64,000 nucleotides of DNA from Streptosporangiaceae bacterium NEAU-GS5 (lineage in GTDB: Bacteria; Actinomycetota; Actinomycetes; Streptosporangiales; Streptosporangiaceae). Made by a program: the position numbers and the translations under genes. Where the stretch lies: contig JAGFNW010000031.1 in the NCBI GenBank assembly GCA_017592665.1, forward strand, positions 33,948 through 97,947, given 5' to 3'. Numbering within the stretch: the stretch's first letter is position 1; each line of letters begins with the position of its first letter. Shown piece by piece: positions 42,609-51,915 of this stretch. Under the pieces are notes generated by a model. It ran no database searches. It was given only the letters and a program-made list of their open reading frames with translations, and had not been told where the DNA came from.

Positions 42609-43571
42609 TCAGCTTCTCAGCGCTCTGGTGAGCGCCTGCTCGGCGTCGGCGGCCAAAACGGCGACAAGGTCGGCCGCCGACGGCACGTCGGTGATGAGGT
42701 CGACCGCCTCGCCTGCCCAGACCGGCAGCGGTGGCACGAGGCCTCGCGCGAGGTCGTCGCGATAGTCCTGCCTGGCCTGCGGATCGCCGGCCAACTCATC
42801 CTCCCGGCCACGCCATCGGTCCAGGTAGGGATGGGCGAGGGTGCGCGCGGTGTACGCGGACGGCCAGGGCGATTCGCGAACGACATCGAGCACGCTGCTG
42901 CGTTCGGTGTCCTGTCCCCGCCCTTCGACGATCGCCTTGGTGATCGCCGGATCGACCAGGGCCTCCGCGGTGGCCTGGAAGCGGGTCCCGATCAACGCCC
43001 CGGTGGCGCCCAATGCCAGGGCCGCCGCGACGCCGCGGCCATCGGCGATCCCTCCGGCCGCCAGGACCGGCACCGGCGCCACGAGATCCACCACGGCAGG
43101 CACGAACGGCAACGTGGATCGCCCGCGTCGGGCGCCATGGCCACCGGCCTCCGTGCCCTGCGCCACGATCACGTCGGCACCCACGTCGACGGCCCGCCGG
43201 GCCTCGTCGAGGTCGGTGACCTGAACGAGCAGAGCCGCCCCTGCCTGGCGTATGGACGCCGCGAACGGGCTCGGGTCGCCGAAGGACAACATGACCGCCC
43301 GTGGGCCGCACGCCAGCACCCGCTCCACCGCCTCGGCATCGATCGCCCAGGTGAGCAGACCTATGCCCCACGGTTGATCCGTGCCCGCCACGAGGATCGG
43401 CATCTCGCGATCCAGCCACTCCCGATCCCCGTTTCCAGAGCCCACCAGCCCCAGCCCGCCGCCCCGCGAGACGGCGGCCGCCAGCGCACCGCCTGCGGAG
43501 CCGCCCATCGGGGCCAGCGCGATCGGATGCCGTATCCCGAACAACTCCGTGAACCGCGTCGACAAGCCCAT
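42609..43571 (-). CDS. nitronate monooxygenase family protein
   Basis: A 320-residue FMN-dependent TIM-barrel enzyme oxidising alkyl nitronates or acting as an enoyl-reductase-like flavoprotein. IRHPIALAPMGGSAGGALAA, then DVIVAQGTEAGGHGAR with the His of the active site, VLAAGGIADGRGV and ALIGTRFQATAEA are the FMN and catalytic segments. Third gene of the TetR-DUF998-NMO minus-strand run, 27 bases after the DUF998 stop; ribosome site weak. Confidence 0.9.
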   Translation of the reverse strand: MGLSTRFTELFGIRHPIALAPMGGSAGGALAAAVSRGGGLGLVGSGNGDREWLDREMPILVAGTDQPWGIGLLTWAIDAEAVERVLACGPRAVMLSFGDPSPFAASIRQAGAALLVQVTDLDEARRAVDVGADVIVAQGTEAGGHGARRGRSTLPFVPAVVDLVAPVPVLAAGGIADGRGVAAALALGATGALIGTRFQATAEALVDPAITKAIVEGRGQDTERSSVLDVVRESPWPSAYTARTLAHPYLDRWRGREDELAGDPQARQDYRDDLARGLVPPLPVWAGEAVDLITDVPSAADLVAVLAADAEQALTRALRS

Positions 43572-43598
43572 ATCCAGATCATCGCGGGGTTCCGCACC

Positions 43599-44273
43599 CT
43601 AACGCGCGTGGGTGAGGTCTCTGGCGTCCACTGGTGTCCGGGCGAGGTGAATCGCCAGCAGTGTCAGCCAGGCGAAGACGATGGTGACCGTCAGGCGCTG
43701 GATCAGGCCTCCGATGTCGACGAGGCCTGCCACCTGCTCGAAAGCCGCGACGAACAGGACGAGCCCGGCCGGGAACAGGACGGCGCTGAGCGCCGAATAC
43801 AGCGCCCATCGGCGTTCGCCCCAGCCCGCGAAGCGACGGGCGAACACCACGAACGCGGCGAGCATGGCCAGGAATCCGATGAGGGAGGTCTTACCGTGCA
43901 GGGCGCCATGCATGGTCGGCGGTATCGTGATCGCCGGCGTTCCCGGTGGATAGCCGCTGACCGGGTCGTCGAGGAAGACACCCGCCCCGATCAGCCCCAA
44001 TCCCCACACGCCGATCAGCAGCGGTCCCCAGACCGAACGCCTGCCGCGCTCGCGTAACACGCCGGGCAGGCCGGCCGCGAAGACGATCGTGAGCACCCCG
44101 GTCAGAACGAAGTTGGCCTGTTGCATCCAGCCGGCGCCGCCGCCCAGCTCCAGCGAGCTTCCCGCGTGGCGGATCCAGTTGTAGCCGGGCCGGGTGGCCC
44201 CCTCGATGAACAGGATGAGCAGGAACAGCGGCCCGGAGACCGCACCGCACAACAGGCTGACCCGGCCGGACAT
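43599..44273 (-). CDS. DUF998 family integral membrane protein
   Basis: A 224-residue protein with about seven spans; VSLLCGAVSGPLFLLILFIEG and GYNWIRHAGSSLELG are the DUF998 N-terminal hallmark (a first helix followed by the S-L-x-L-G turn), and HGKTSLIGFLAML a later span. ATG 44273 has GGAGG at five bases. 17 bases after the TetR stop, so it is probably controlled by that regulator. Function of the family is unknown. Confidence 0.88.
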   Translation of the reverse strand: MSGRVSLLCGAVSGPLFLLILFIEGATRPGYNWIRHAGSSLELGGGAGWMQQANFVLTGVLTIVFAAGLPGVLRERGRRSVWGPLLIGVWGLGLIGAGVFLDDPVSGYPPGTPAITIPPTMHGALHGKTSLIGFLAMLAAFVVFARRFAGWGERRWALYSALSAVLFPAGLVLFVAAFEQVAGLVDIGGLIQRLTVTIVFAWLTLLAIHLARTPVDARDLTHAR

Positions 44274-44290
44274 GTGGCCTCCACGCGTAG

Positions 44291-44896
44291 TTAGTCGGAT
44301 GACGGGATGGGCAGGCCGTCGGCGAGTTGCCGCAGCGCCTGGTCGACCAGCGGCGCCAGCGCCGTCGGAGGGTCCGCGAGGAGCCAGTGGTCGCAGGCCA
44401 CCTCGTAGGCGGCGGTGACGGCGCCGGCCAGAATCCCGGGAAACATCTCGCGGGACGGGTCGAGGCCGAGCCGATCGGCGATCGCCACGGTCAGGGTCTC
44501 CCGCATGACGGCGTTGGCCTTCAGGTATTCGCCCAGCAGTTGGGGCGAACTGGTGACCAGGCGAACCCCGGCCGTCCATTGCGGGTCGGGCACCTGATCC
44601 ATGCCGGTGAACTCGGCGAGCACCGCGGCGATGATCGCCTCCCACAGCGGCTCGGATGGCGGGCGCTCGCGAAGCGCGTCGCCCGCGCGCCTCGCCCGGT
44701 CGACGGCGAGGGCGCAGATCGCCTCGTACTTGTTGGAGAAGTAGTTGTTGAACGTGCGAGGCGACACGTTGGCGGCTGCCGCTATGTCGTCGATCAGGAC
44801 GTTGTCCAGCCCTCGCTCGACCGCCAACCGCATGGCAGCGAACCCCAGCGCCCGCCGGGTCTCCATCTTCTTCCGCTCCCGCAAACCAGGACTCAC
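44291..44896 (-). CDS. TetR-family transcriptional regulator
   Basis: A 201-residue repressor type. The N-terminal helix-turn-helix spans residues 10-60: ALGFAAMRLAVERGLDNVLI, DDIAAAANVSPRTFNNYFSNK. The C-terminal ligand domain has no specific assignment. GTG 44896. A TTGCG-TATTC-CGCAA palindrome lies 21 bases upstream. Leads a run with DUF998 and nitronate monooxygenase genes, and is divergent from an ABM gene at 45013. Confidence 0.92.
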   Translation of the reverse strand: MSPGLRERKKMETRRALGFAAMRLAVERGLDNVLIDDIAAAANVSPRTFNNYFSNKYEAICALAVDRARRAGDALRERPPSEPLWEAIIAAVLAEFTGMDQVPDPQWTAGVRLVTSSPQLLGEYLKANAVMRETLTVAIADRLGLDPSREMFPGILAGAVTAAYEVACDHWLLADPPTALAPLVDQALRQLADGLPIPSSD

Positions 44897-44916
44897 GCCA
44901 CCAATCGTACAACTAA

Positions 44917-44931
44917 TTGCGTATTCCGCAA
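44917..44931. promoter_or_regulatory. TetR operator candidate
   Basis: TTGCG-TATTC-CGCAA, a perfect five-base inverted repeat in an AT-rich patch between the divergent TetR and ABM starts. Confidence 0.45.
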
Positions 44932-45012
44932 GTTTGCTGATTCAGTAATTTTGGCGGATTCCGGCTCACCTGACCCCGCGGGCGATGTTCCATCGACATC
45001 GTGGAGACCAAC

Positions 45013-45297
45013 TTGATCATCATTGCCGGCGCCCTCTACCTTGAGCCCTCCGATCGTGATCGATATCTGGCCGAGGTCGCGGACGTGGCGCGGCTGGCAC
45101 GCGCCGCGCCAGGGTGCCTGGACTTCTATCAGACGCCGGACCCGCTCGACCCCACCCGCATCAACGTCTTCGAGCGGTGGGAATCCGACGACCACCTCCA
45201 CCGATTCCGTACGGCCGACGGCCCGGCGCTGCAGCCTCCACCGCTTCGATCGGCCGATGTGCGCAAATATCGGATCGCCGGCGTCGAGGAGCCGTAA
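45013..45297 (+). CDS. antibiotic biosynthesis monooxygenase domain protein
   Basis: About 94 residues of ABM fold: LIIIAGALYLEPSDRDRYL, RAAPGCLDFYQTPDPLDPT, INVFERWESDDHLHRF. TTG 45013 is preferred because GGAG lies six bases before it and GTG 45001 has no ribosome site, but the longer form (98 residues) is possible. Divergent from the TetR gene and 20 bases before the AraC-type regulator. Confidence 0.85.
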   Translation: MIIIAGALYLEPSDRDRYLAEVADVARLARAAPGCLDFYQTPDPLDPTRINVFERWESDDHLHRFRTADGPALQPPPLRSADVRKYRIAGVEEP

Positions 45298-45317
45298 CCG
45301 GGGCCTATCCTTCTGCC

Positions 45318-46028
45318 GTGGCATTACGGTTCGAGACGCGCGCGTCCGATTCGTCGTGGGTCGACACGGTGTGGACGTGCACGAGCGAGCAGGTCGTGGA
45401 GATGACCTCGGTCGCGACCGTGTGCTGGGGCCTGGTGTTCTGGGAGCGCGAGGGCACGGCGTACGCGACCATCACCGGCCCCGAGACCAGGACTGGCACC
45501 GCCCCGGTGCCGGAGGGCGCGAGGTTCGTCGGCATCGAGTTCGCGGTGGGCACGTCGCTGCGGGCCGTGCCCGTGCCGGCCCTGGTGGACGGGGGCGTCG
45601 AGCTTCCCGACACCACGCGGAGAAGCTTCCGGCTGGACGGCGCCCGCTGGGAGACGCCCGGCCCCGACGACGCCGAGGCCCTGGTCGGCCGTCTCGTCCG
45701 CACGGGAGCCGTGGTCCGCGACCCGCTCGTCACCGAGGTCCGCACAGGCCACCGGCCGGCGCTGTCGGGGCGCACCGTCGAGCGCCGGTTCCGGGCCGCG
45801 ACCGGCCTCACCCAGGGTGCCGTACGGCAGATCGAACGCGCACGCACGGCCGCCGCGCTCCTGGCCGATGCCGTCCCCGTCGCCGACGTCCTGGCCCGGC
45901 TCGGATACTTCGACGAGCCGCACCTGGCCCGTGCGCTGCGCCGGTTCGTCGGACGTACCGTGCGGCAGCTCCACCAGGGCACCGGCGGCGCGATCGGCCT
46001 GGACGTGGATCAGCCGACGACGTCGTAG
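45318..46028 (+). CDS. AraC-type helix-turn-helix regulator
   Basis: A 236-residue protein from GTG 45318. The C-terminal HTH region (VERRFRAATGLTQGAVRQI, RARTAAALLADA, VADVLARLGYFDEPHLARAL) is the AraC double helix-turn-helix with the G-Y-F-D-E-x-H motif. The N-terminal part carries the ligand-type region (SSWVDTVWTCTSEQ). Its last 19 bases overlap the 3' end of the convergent RibD-like gene; this pairing recurs in actinobacteria. Confidence 0.88.
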   Translation: MALRFETRASDSSWVDTVWTCTSEQVVEMTSVATVCWGLVFWEREGTAYATITGPETRTGTAPVPEGARFVGIEFAVGTSLRAVPVPALVDGGVELPDTTRRSFRLDGARWETPGPDDAEALVGRLVRTGAVVRDPLVTEVRTGHRPALSGRTVERRFRAATGLTQGAVRQIERARTAAALLADAVPVADVLARLGYFDEPHLARALRRFVGRTVRQLHQGTGGAIGLDVDQPTTS

Positions 46029-46588
46029 ATGAGCTTCACGATCCCGTTCGGGTAGGCCGCGGACTCCCGCAGGCGCAATCCCTGCCTGTCCTTGTCGGCC
46101 CTGCTGAACAGGCTCTTTCCGGCGCCGAGCAGCACCGGGAAGACGAGCAGGTTGTAACGGTCGATCAGATGCGCGTCCGACAGGCGTACGGCGAGCTCCG
46201 CGCTGCCATGGATGAAGATCGCGCCCCCCTCGCTCTTCTTGAGCTCGACGATGTCGTCGCTCGAGCGCAGGATCGTCGTCTGACCCCATCCCTCGACGAG
46301 GGCGTCGTCGTGCAGCGTGGCCGACACCACGTATTTGGGCAGCTCCTTGTAGGCGGCGTGGTCATCGGAGTCGCGCCAGACCGGAGCGAAGATCTCGTAG
46401 CTGCGCCGGCCGAACATCAGCGCCGTCGTATCCGCAAGCTCCTCGCCCTTGAGGGAGAACGCCTCGGGCAGGAATTCGATGTCGTTGACCACCCAACCGG
46501 CGCTGCGGTGCTCCTCGCCCGGCCCGCCACCTGGGGATTCCACAACGCCGTCGAGCGAAACGAATGCGGTGTAGACCAGCTCACGCAT
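46010..46588 (-). CDS. dihydrofolate reductase / RibD C-terminal family protein
   Basis: A 192-residue DHFR-fold protein: RELVYTAFVSLDGVVESPGG, LMFGRRSYEIFAPVW, GAIFIHGSAELAVRL and HLIDRYNLLVFPVLLGAGK. This group is distant from folate DHFR and its substrate is usually unknown. ATG 46588 follows GAGGAGAA. Convergent with the AraC-type regulator that likely controls it or is co-inherited. Confidence 0.92.
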   Translation of the reverse strand: MRELVYTAFVSLDGVVESPGGGPGEEHRSAGWVVNDIEFLPEAFSLKGEELADTTALMFGRRSYEIFAPVWRDSDDHAAYKELPKYVVSATLHDDALVEGWGQTTILRSSDDIVELKKSEGGAIFIHGSAELAVRLSDAHLIDRYNLLVFPVLLGAGKSLFSRADKDRQGLRLRESAAYPNGIVKLIYDVVG

Positions 46589-46714
46589 GTGTTGTTCTCC
46601 TCATGGTCAGGGGGACGAGGCCGCCGATAGATCAAAAGGCGCCGCGCCATGTTAGGAGGCGCCCACCCCAGCCGTCTTGTACGGAAACGACGCCACGAGG
46701 AGGCCCGGCGGCGT

Positions 46715-48115
46715 TCATTCGTGAACGTAGGTCTCCTTGCCGGCGATCTCCGGTCCGGGTGTGACGGTCACATAACCCGTCAGGCCTTTCTCGTCGAAAC
46801 TCACCTGGTCGCCCGCCAGCCGGCCCGCGGACTTGAACGGGATCATGTAGTAGAGCTGGCCGTCCACGATCCCCGAGAAGATCGTGTGATTCTCGATCGT
46901 CAGTTCGCCGGCCTTCATGGTCGTGCCGAGAATGATCGAATATGGCAGTGACCTGGCCCGATAGAAACCCGTCGTCGAGAAGGCGCTGACGTCGGTGGCA
47001 CCCGCCTTGATCAGCAGGAGGGTCGGCTGGAGGAAATCGGCCAGCGCGCCGGCGATCTGGGGCTGCAGTTCCTTGTTCTTTTCGTCGGCCTTGGCCTCGA
47101 TGGCCGTTCGCAGTTCTGGCGCGTCGGGCTGGCGGACCGGCTCGACCCCGTCCAGCGCCCATGACAGCGGAGTGCGGCGCTTGTCGCGCATGGCGGCCTT
47201 CCAATCCAGACCGCGTTCGTCGGCCATCAGACCGGCCAATACGCCCAGCTTGTAGGCCTCCTCGTCGGAGGCGCGCAATCCCGTGATCGGCCCCATGCCG
47301 ACGCTGAGGTCCGACTCGCCTTCGGCCCGCGCCAGCGCCACCCGGCAGAAGTATTCGGCCGTTCCTTCGAGAATGTCGGTGGAAAGCAGCCGTCGTTCTT
47401 CGCCGGGGTACTCCTTGCTCCATCGCCGCGCCCAATAAGCGGCGGCCGCGAGCCGCGCCGGCCGCTCGTCTGGATTGCGGTACGCGGCCAGCAACTGGTT
47501 GTAGGCCATGGCCCGGAAATACCGCGGGGCCACCCGCAGCGGGAAATCGGTGTCCCGCGTCTCGCGTCCTGAGATCGCGGGCAACATCGAGGGCCAGATC
47601 TCCGCACGGCTCCCCGTCTTCTGCACGTACGCGTGGAAGGCCTCATGGGTCGCGATCTTGAAAAGCGACTGGGAGGGGGTCAGATCTCCACCGGCCTGAC
47701 CGAGGGTGTCGGGGAGGAATATCGCGGGCCTGCCGTTCCACCGGGCGAGCCGCATCCCTGTGTCCCAGTCGAAGTCCTGCTGGTGCAGCTTCGCCGGTTC
47801 GACCGGCTCGGCCCCGTTCACCGTGATGGCCGCCGCTTCGGTGCTGCTGGCGACCAGCAGCACCAACTTGCTGAAATCGGCCGCCGGCCAGATCTCCGCC
47901 GTGCGCGGCCACACGCCGGCCACGTCCTTGCTCAGCTCCGCCACCAGCGTGGAGAACGCCGGGTCGGAAAACGCCGGGCCAGCGAGCGCGGCTTTGGCCG
48001 AGGCGGCGGTGGCCGGCGCCGCGGATGGCTTGGCCGATCCCGTCGCCGTGCATCCGGCGAGGACGGCCAATGCTAAGCACGCGGGCACCACCCGCGAGAC
48101 CCCCCTGATCCCCAT
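46715..48115 (-). CDS. lipoprotein with an HExxH putative metallopeptidase motif
   Basis: A 466-residue protein from ATG 48115. The N-terminus has a lipobox VLAGC (Cys22) and an Ala/Pro-rich linker. Residues 156-162 read THEAFHA, an HExxH zinc motif with a following helix, and EGTAEYF (Glu250/Glu254) is a candidate third ligand, the gluzincin arrangement with a long spacer. The C-terminal part has strands (YYMIPFKSAGRLAGDQVSF, GYVTVTPGPEI). No known family is recognised. A surface-anchored peptidase is the best inference. Divergent from the GH87-like gene. Confidence 0.75.
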   Translation of the reverse strand: MGIRGVSRVVPACLALAVLAGCTATGSAKPSAAPATAASAKAALAGPAFSDPAFSTLVAELSKDVAGVWPRTAEIWPAADFSKLVLLVASSTEAAAITVNGAEPVEPAKLHQQDFDWDTGMRLARWNGRPAIFLPDTLGQAGGDLTPSQSLFKIATHEAFHAYVQKTGSRAEIWPSMLPAISGRETRDTDFPLRVAPRYFRAMAYNQLLAAYRNPDERPARLAAAAYWARRWSKEYPGEERRLLSTDILEGTAEYFCRVALARAEGESDLSVGMGPITGLRASDEEAYKLGVLAGLMADERGLDWKAAMRDKRRTPLSWALDGVEPVRQPDAPELRTAIEAKADEKNKELQPQIAGALADFLQPTLLLIKAGATDVSAFSTTGFYRARSLPYSIILGTTMKAGELTIENHTIFSGIVDGQLYYMIPFKSAGRLAGDQVSFDEKGLTGYVTVTPGPEIAGKETYVHE

Positions 48116-48353
48116 ACGTCCGAGTATCACCGTGTAAGCGGCTCCGAAGGAACACCCCCGACTCCGCCCGATCAGGCGCGCCCACGCCATGCACAAAATC
48201 TTGCAATGATCGATTCTCATATTGCAGAACTGTGTTCCCGAAGTTACGGTCACGTGTAGCGCCGTTCACACGGTTCGTACATCTGAATCAACTCCGCAGC
48301 GTCCGCGGGTCTTGAAACGGTGCTCCGTACCCTTCACCCCCACGGAGAGGCAC

Positions 48354-51300
48354 ATGTCCCGCTTACCTGGGCGCTTCGGAACCCTCCTCGCCGGCGGCTG
48401 CCTGATCGCCACCGGCCTCGTCGGCCTCACCGCCACCCCCGCCGCGGCGGCCGCGACCGGCGGCGTCGGCGCGGCCCTGCCGTACATCGAACTGCAGGCG
48501 GAGAACGCCGCCACCAACGGCACGGTCATCGGCCCCAGCGCGACCTACAACACGCTTGCCGCGGAGTCGTCCTTCCGCAAGGCGGTGACGCTGCAGGGCA
48601 CCGGCAAGTTCGTCGAGTTCACCACGACGGCCGCGGCCAACTCGATCGTCTTCCGCTACAGCATCCCGGACGGCGCGGGCGGCTCGGTCTACACGACGCC
48701 GCTCTCGCTGTACATCAACGGGGCCAAGCAGGCCAACTTCACCCTGACCAACGCCTACAGCTGGTACTACGGCAGCTACCCGTTCACCAACTCGCCGGGC
48801 GGCAACGCCCATCACTTCTACGACGAGGCGCACCGCCTGTTCTCCACGACCTATCCGGCGGGCACCAAGTTCCGCCTGCAGATCGACGCCGAAGACACGG
48901 CCGGGTCGTACACGATCGACTTCGCCGACTTCGAGAACGTCGCCGGCGCCCTGTCGCAACCGGCCGGCTCGGTGTCGGTGACCAGCCGCGGCGCCGACCC
49001 GACGGGCGCGGCCGACTCGACCGCCGCCTTCAACTCGGCGATCTCCGCGGCCGGCGCGGGCGGCACGGTGTGGATCCCGGAGGGCACGTTCCGGATCCCC
49101 GGCCACCTGATCCTGAACAACGTCACGATCAAGGGCGCGGGGATGTGGCGCTCCACGGTCGTGGGCGCGGCCCCCGGCTTCTACGGCAACTCCGCGCCGA
49201 CCGGCAGCAGCGGCGTGCACCTCGCCGACTTCGCCATCTTCGGTGACGTCCAGGAGCGCAACGACGGCGCCCAGGTCAACGGCGTCGGCGGCGCGCTGAA
49301 CAACTCGACCGTCGACCGGCTCTGGATCGAGCACATGAAGGTCGGCGCGTGGATGGACGGCCCCTTCACCAACCTCGTCTTCGCCGGGATGCGGATCAGG
49401 AACGTCACGGCCGACGGGATCAACTTCCACAACGGGATCACCAACTCGAAGGTCACCAACAGCGACCTCCGCAACCTCGGCGACGACGGCCTGGCCACCT
49501 GGTCGGAGATCAACGCCGACGCCGGCGACTCCTTCGACCACAACACCGTGCAGTATCCGATCCTGGCCAACGGCATCGCCATCTACGGCGGGCACGACAA
49601 CTTCGTCACCGACAACCGCGTCATCGACGCCGGGCTCTCCCAGGGCGGCGGAATCCACGTCGCGCAGCGGTTCGCCTCCACCCCGCTCGGCCGCACCGAC
49701 GTGCTCCGCAACACCGTCATCCGGTCCGGCAGCCTCGACCCGAACTGGCAGTTCGGCGTCGGCGCGCTCTGGTTCGACGCCCGCGACGCCGCCATGTCGG
49801 GCCTGACCAACGTGGACAACATCATCATTCAGCAGAGCCCGTACGAGGCGATCCAGTTCGTGTCCGGGTCGAGCATCACCAACGTCCACATCAACAACGC
49901 GACCATCCAGAACACCGGGACCTTCGTCGTGCAGGAGCAGGTCGGCGGCGCGGCGACGATCACCAACACCACCGCGACCGGCACCCAGGCCTCCTCGCCC
50001 ATCTACAGCTGCCTCGGCGGCTCGTTCACGCTCACCGACGGCGGCGGCAACGCGGGCGTCTTCGGGACTCCGACGTGCGGCTTCTTCACGCCGACGTTCC
50101 CGCCCTACCTCCCCGATCCCGGAGCCGGGATCACCATCAGCCCGCCCGCGCTCGGCTTCGGGTCGGTCGCCACCGGCGCGACGAGCGCGCCGCAGGCGGT
50201 CACGGTCACCAACACGAGCACCTCGGCCGCCTCGGTCGGCTCGATCGCGGCCTCGGGCGACTTCGCCCAGACCAACAACTGCGGCAGCAGCATCGCCGCC
50301 GGATCGTCCTGCACGGTCACCGTCACGTTCTCGCCGGCGGCGAGCGGATCGCGTACGGGCAACCTGACCATCACGGCCGCCGGCGTGCCCAACACCGTCC
50401 CGCTGTCCGGCACGGGCGTCGCTCCCGGTCCGATCCTCAACCCCAACCCGACCAGCCTGTCGTTCGCAGGCACGGTCGTCGGGACCACGTCGGCCGCGCA
50501 GACCGTCACGGTGACCAACTCCGGCACCACCTCGGCCACCGTCTCCGGCGTCAGCGTGAGCGGCGACTTCACCCAGACCAACAACTGCGCGACCCTCGCC
50601 GTCGGCTCCTCCTGCACGGTCACCGTACGGTTCGCCCCGGCGGCCGCGGGCGCGCGCACCGGCGCGGTCACCGTCACCAGCAACGCCAACAACAGCCCGG
50701 CCTCGATCGCCCTGTCCGGCAGCGGCATATCGAGCAGCACCAACATCGCCGCCGGACGGCCCGCCTCGGCCAGCAGCGAGGTCAACGGCGCCCAGACCGC
50801 CGGCCTCGCGACCGACGGCAACGCGAACACGTATTGGGAGAGCGCCAACAACGCCTTCCCGCAGTGGCTCCAGGTCGACCTCGGCGCGACGTACAGCGTC
50901 GGGAAGGTGACGCTCAAGCTGCCGCCCGCCACGGCGTGGGCCACCCGTACGCAGACGCTGTCGGTGCAGGCCAGCACGGACGGCACGGCCTTCACGACCG
51001 CGGTGGCGTCGGCCGGCTACACCTTCAACCCGGCGTCGGGCAACACGGTGAACATCACCGTGCCGGGCACCGGCGCGCGCTATCTGCGGCTGAACTTCAC
51101 GGCCAACACCGGCTGGCCCGCCGGGCAGGTGGCGGAGTTCGAGGTCTATCCCGGCACGTCGGGCAACGCTCCGACACTCGGCACGAGTTCGTCTTCGCTG
51201 GTGTTCGGGAGTCAGGCGCTCAACACCACGAGCGCGGCGCAGAACGTGACGGTCACCAACACGGGCACCGCCGCCGCGTCGATCTCCGGGGTGTCGGTCT

Positions 51301-51899
51301 CGGGCGACTTCCAGCAGACCAACACGTGTGGCACGACCCTGGCGACCGGCGCGTCCTGCAACGTGAGCGTCACCTTCCGGCCGACCGCCTCCGGCACGCG
51401 TACGGGAACCGTGACGATCACCAGCAACGCCACCAACAGCCCGACCAACATCGCACTGTCCGGCACCGGCGCGGGAGGCGACACGAGCACCGACCTCGCC
51501 GCGGGCAAGCCCACCGCCGAGTCCAGTCATCAGCAGGTGTACGTGTCGGCCAACGCGACCGACGCCGACCAGAACACCTACTGGGAGAGCGCCAACAACG
51601 CCTTCCCCCAGTGGATCCAGGTCGACCTCGGCTCGGCGCAGACCGCGCGCCGGATCGTCCTCCAGCTGCCCACGTCGTGGGAGGCGCGTAATCAGACGCT
51701 GTCCGTACTCGGCAGCACCAACGGCTCGACGTGGAACACGATCGTCGGGTCTGCCGCTTACTCGTTCACCCCGGCCGCGAACAACACGGTGACGATCACC
51801 TTCACCGCGACGAGCCAGCGCTACTTCAGGCTGAACCTCACGGCCAACACCGGCTGGCCGGCCGGGCAGGTATCAGGATTCCAGGTGTGGAACACGTAG
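48354..51899 (+). CDS. secreted GH87-like (alpha-1,3-glucanase type) multimodular protein
   Basis: A 1181-residue exported protein; GGAGAGG precedes ATG 48354. After the signal peptide: a carbohydrate-binding-like module (residues 43-200, PYIELQAENAATNG); a right-handed beta-helix (205-580) with GTVWIPEGTFRIPG, WIEHMKVGAWMDGPF and the Asp-rich DGINFHNG and NLGDDGLATWS, matching GH87 mycodextranases/alpha-1,3-glucanases; choice-of-anchor-D-like Ig modules at 591-690, 700-795 and 943-1040; and F5/8-type C (discoidin) modules at 797-935 and 1043-1181 (TYWESANNAFPQW in both). It should attack alpha-1,3-glucan of fungal walls or biofilm. The two discoidin modules are recently duplicated at DNA level (50826-50885 and 51573-51632, about 56 of 60 identical). 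Confidence 0.85.
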   Translation: MSRLPGRFGTLLAGGCLIATGLVGLTATPAAAAATGGVGAALPYIELQAENAATNGTVIGPSATYNTLAAESSFRKAVTLQGTGKFVEFTTTAAANSIVFRYSIPDGAGGSVYTTPLSLYINGAKQANFTLTNAYSWYYGSYPFTNSPGGNAHHFYDEAHRLFSTTYPAGTKFRLQIDAEDTAGSYTIDFADFENVAGALSQPAGSVSVTSRGADPTGAADSTAAFNSAISAAGAGGTVWIPEGTFRIPGHLILNNVTIKGAGMWRSTVVGAAPGFYGNSAPTGSSGVHLADFAIFGDVQERNDGAQVNGVGGALNNSTVDRLWIEHMKVGAWMDGPFTNLVFAGMRIRNVTADGINFHNGITNSKVTNSDLRNLGDDGLATWSEINADAGDSFDHNTVQYPILANGIAIYGGHDNFVTDNRVIDAGLSQGGGIHVAQRFASTPLGRTDVLRNTVIRSGSLDPNWQFGVGALWFDARDAAMSGLTNVDNIIIQQSPYEAIQFVSGSSITNVHINNATIQNTGTFVVQEQVGGAATITNTTATGTQASSPIYSCLGGSFTLTDGGGNAGVFGTPTCGFFTPTFPPYLPDPGAGITISPPALGFGSVATGATSAPQAVTVTNTSTSAASVGSIAASGDFAQTNNCGSSIAAGSSCTVTVTFSPAASGSRTGNLTITAAGVPNTVPLSGTGVAPGPILNPNPTSLSFAGTVVGTTSAAQTVTVTNSGTTSATVSGVSVSGDFTQTNNCATLAVGSSCTVTVRFAPAAAGARTGAVTVTSNANNSPASIALSGSGISSSTNIAAGRPASASSEVNGAQTAGLATDGNANTYWESANNAFPQWLQVDLGATYSVGKVTLKLPPATAWATRTQTLSVQASTDGTAFTTAVASAGYTFNPASGNTVNITVPGTGARYLRLNFTANTGWPAGQVAEFEVYPGTSGNAPTLGTSSSSLVFGSQALNTTSAAQNVTVTNTGTAAASISGVSVSGDFQQTNTCGTTLATGASCNVSVTFRPTASGTRTGTVTITSNATNSPTNIALSGTGAGGDTSTDLAAGKPTAESSHQQVYVSANATDADQNTYWESANNAFPQWIQVDLGSAQTARRIVLQLPTSWEARNQTLSVLGSTNGSTWNTIVGSAAYSFTPAANNTVTITFTATSQRYFRLNLTANTGWPAGQVSGFQVWNT

Positions 51900-51915
51900 T
51901 TCCCCTCAAAGGCCG

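Noticed and set aside
48363..51530. 1055-codon open frame on the minus strand opposite the GH87-like gene
   Set aside because: It is the antisense shadow of a strongly GC-biased gene; it has no signal, domain or ribosome site, and the composition is Arg/Gly/Ala typical of such frames.
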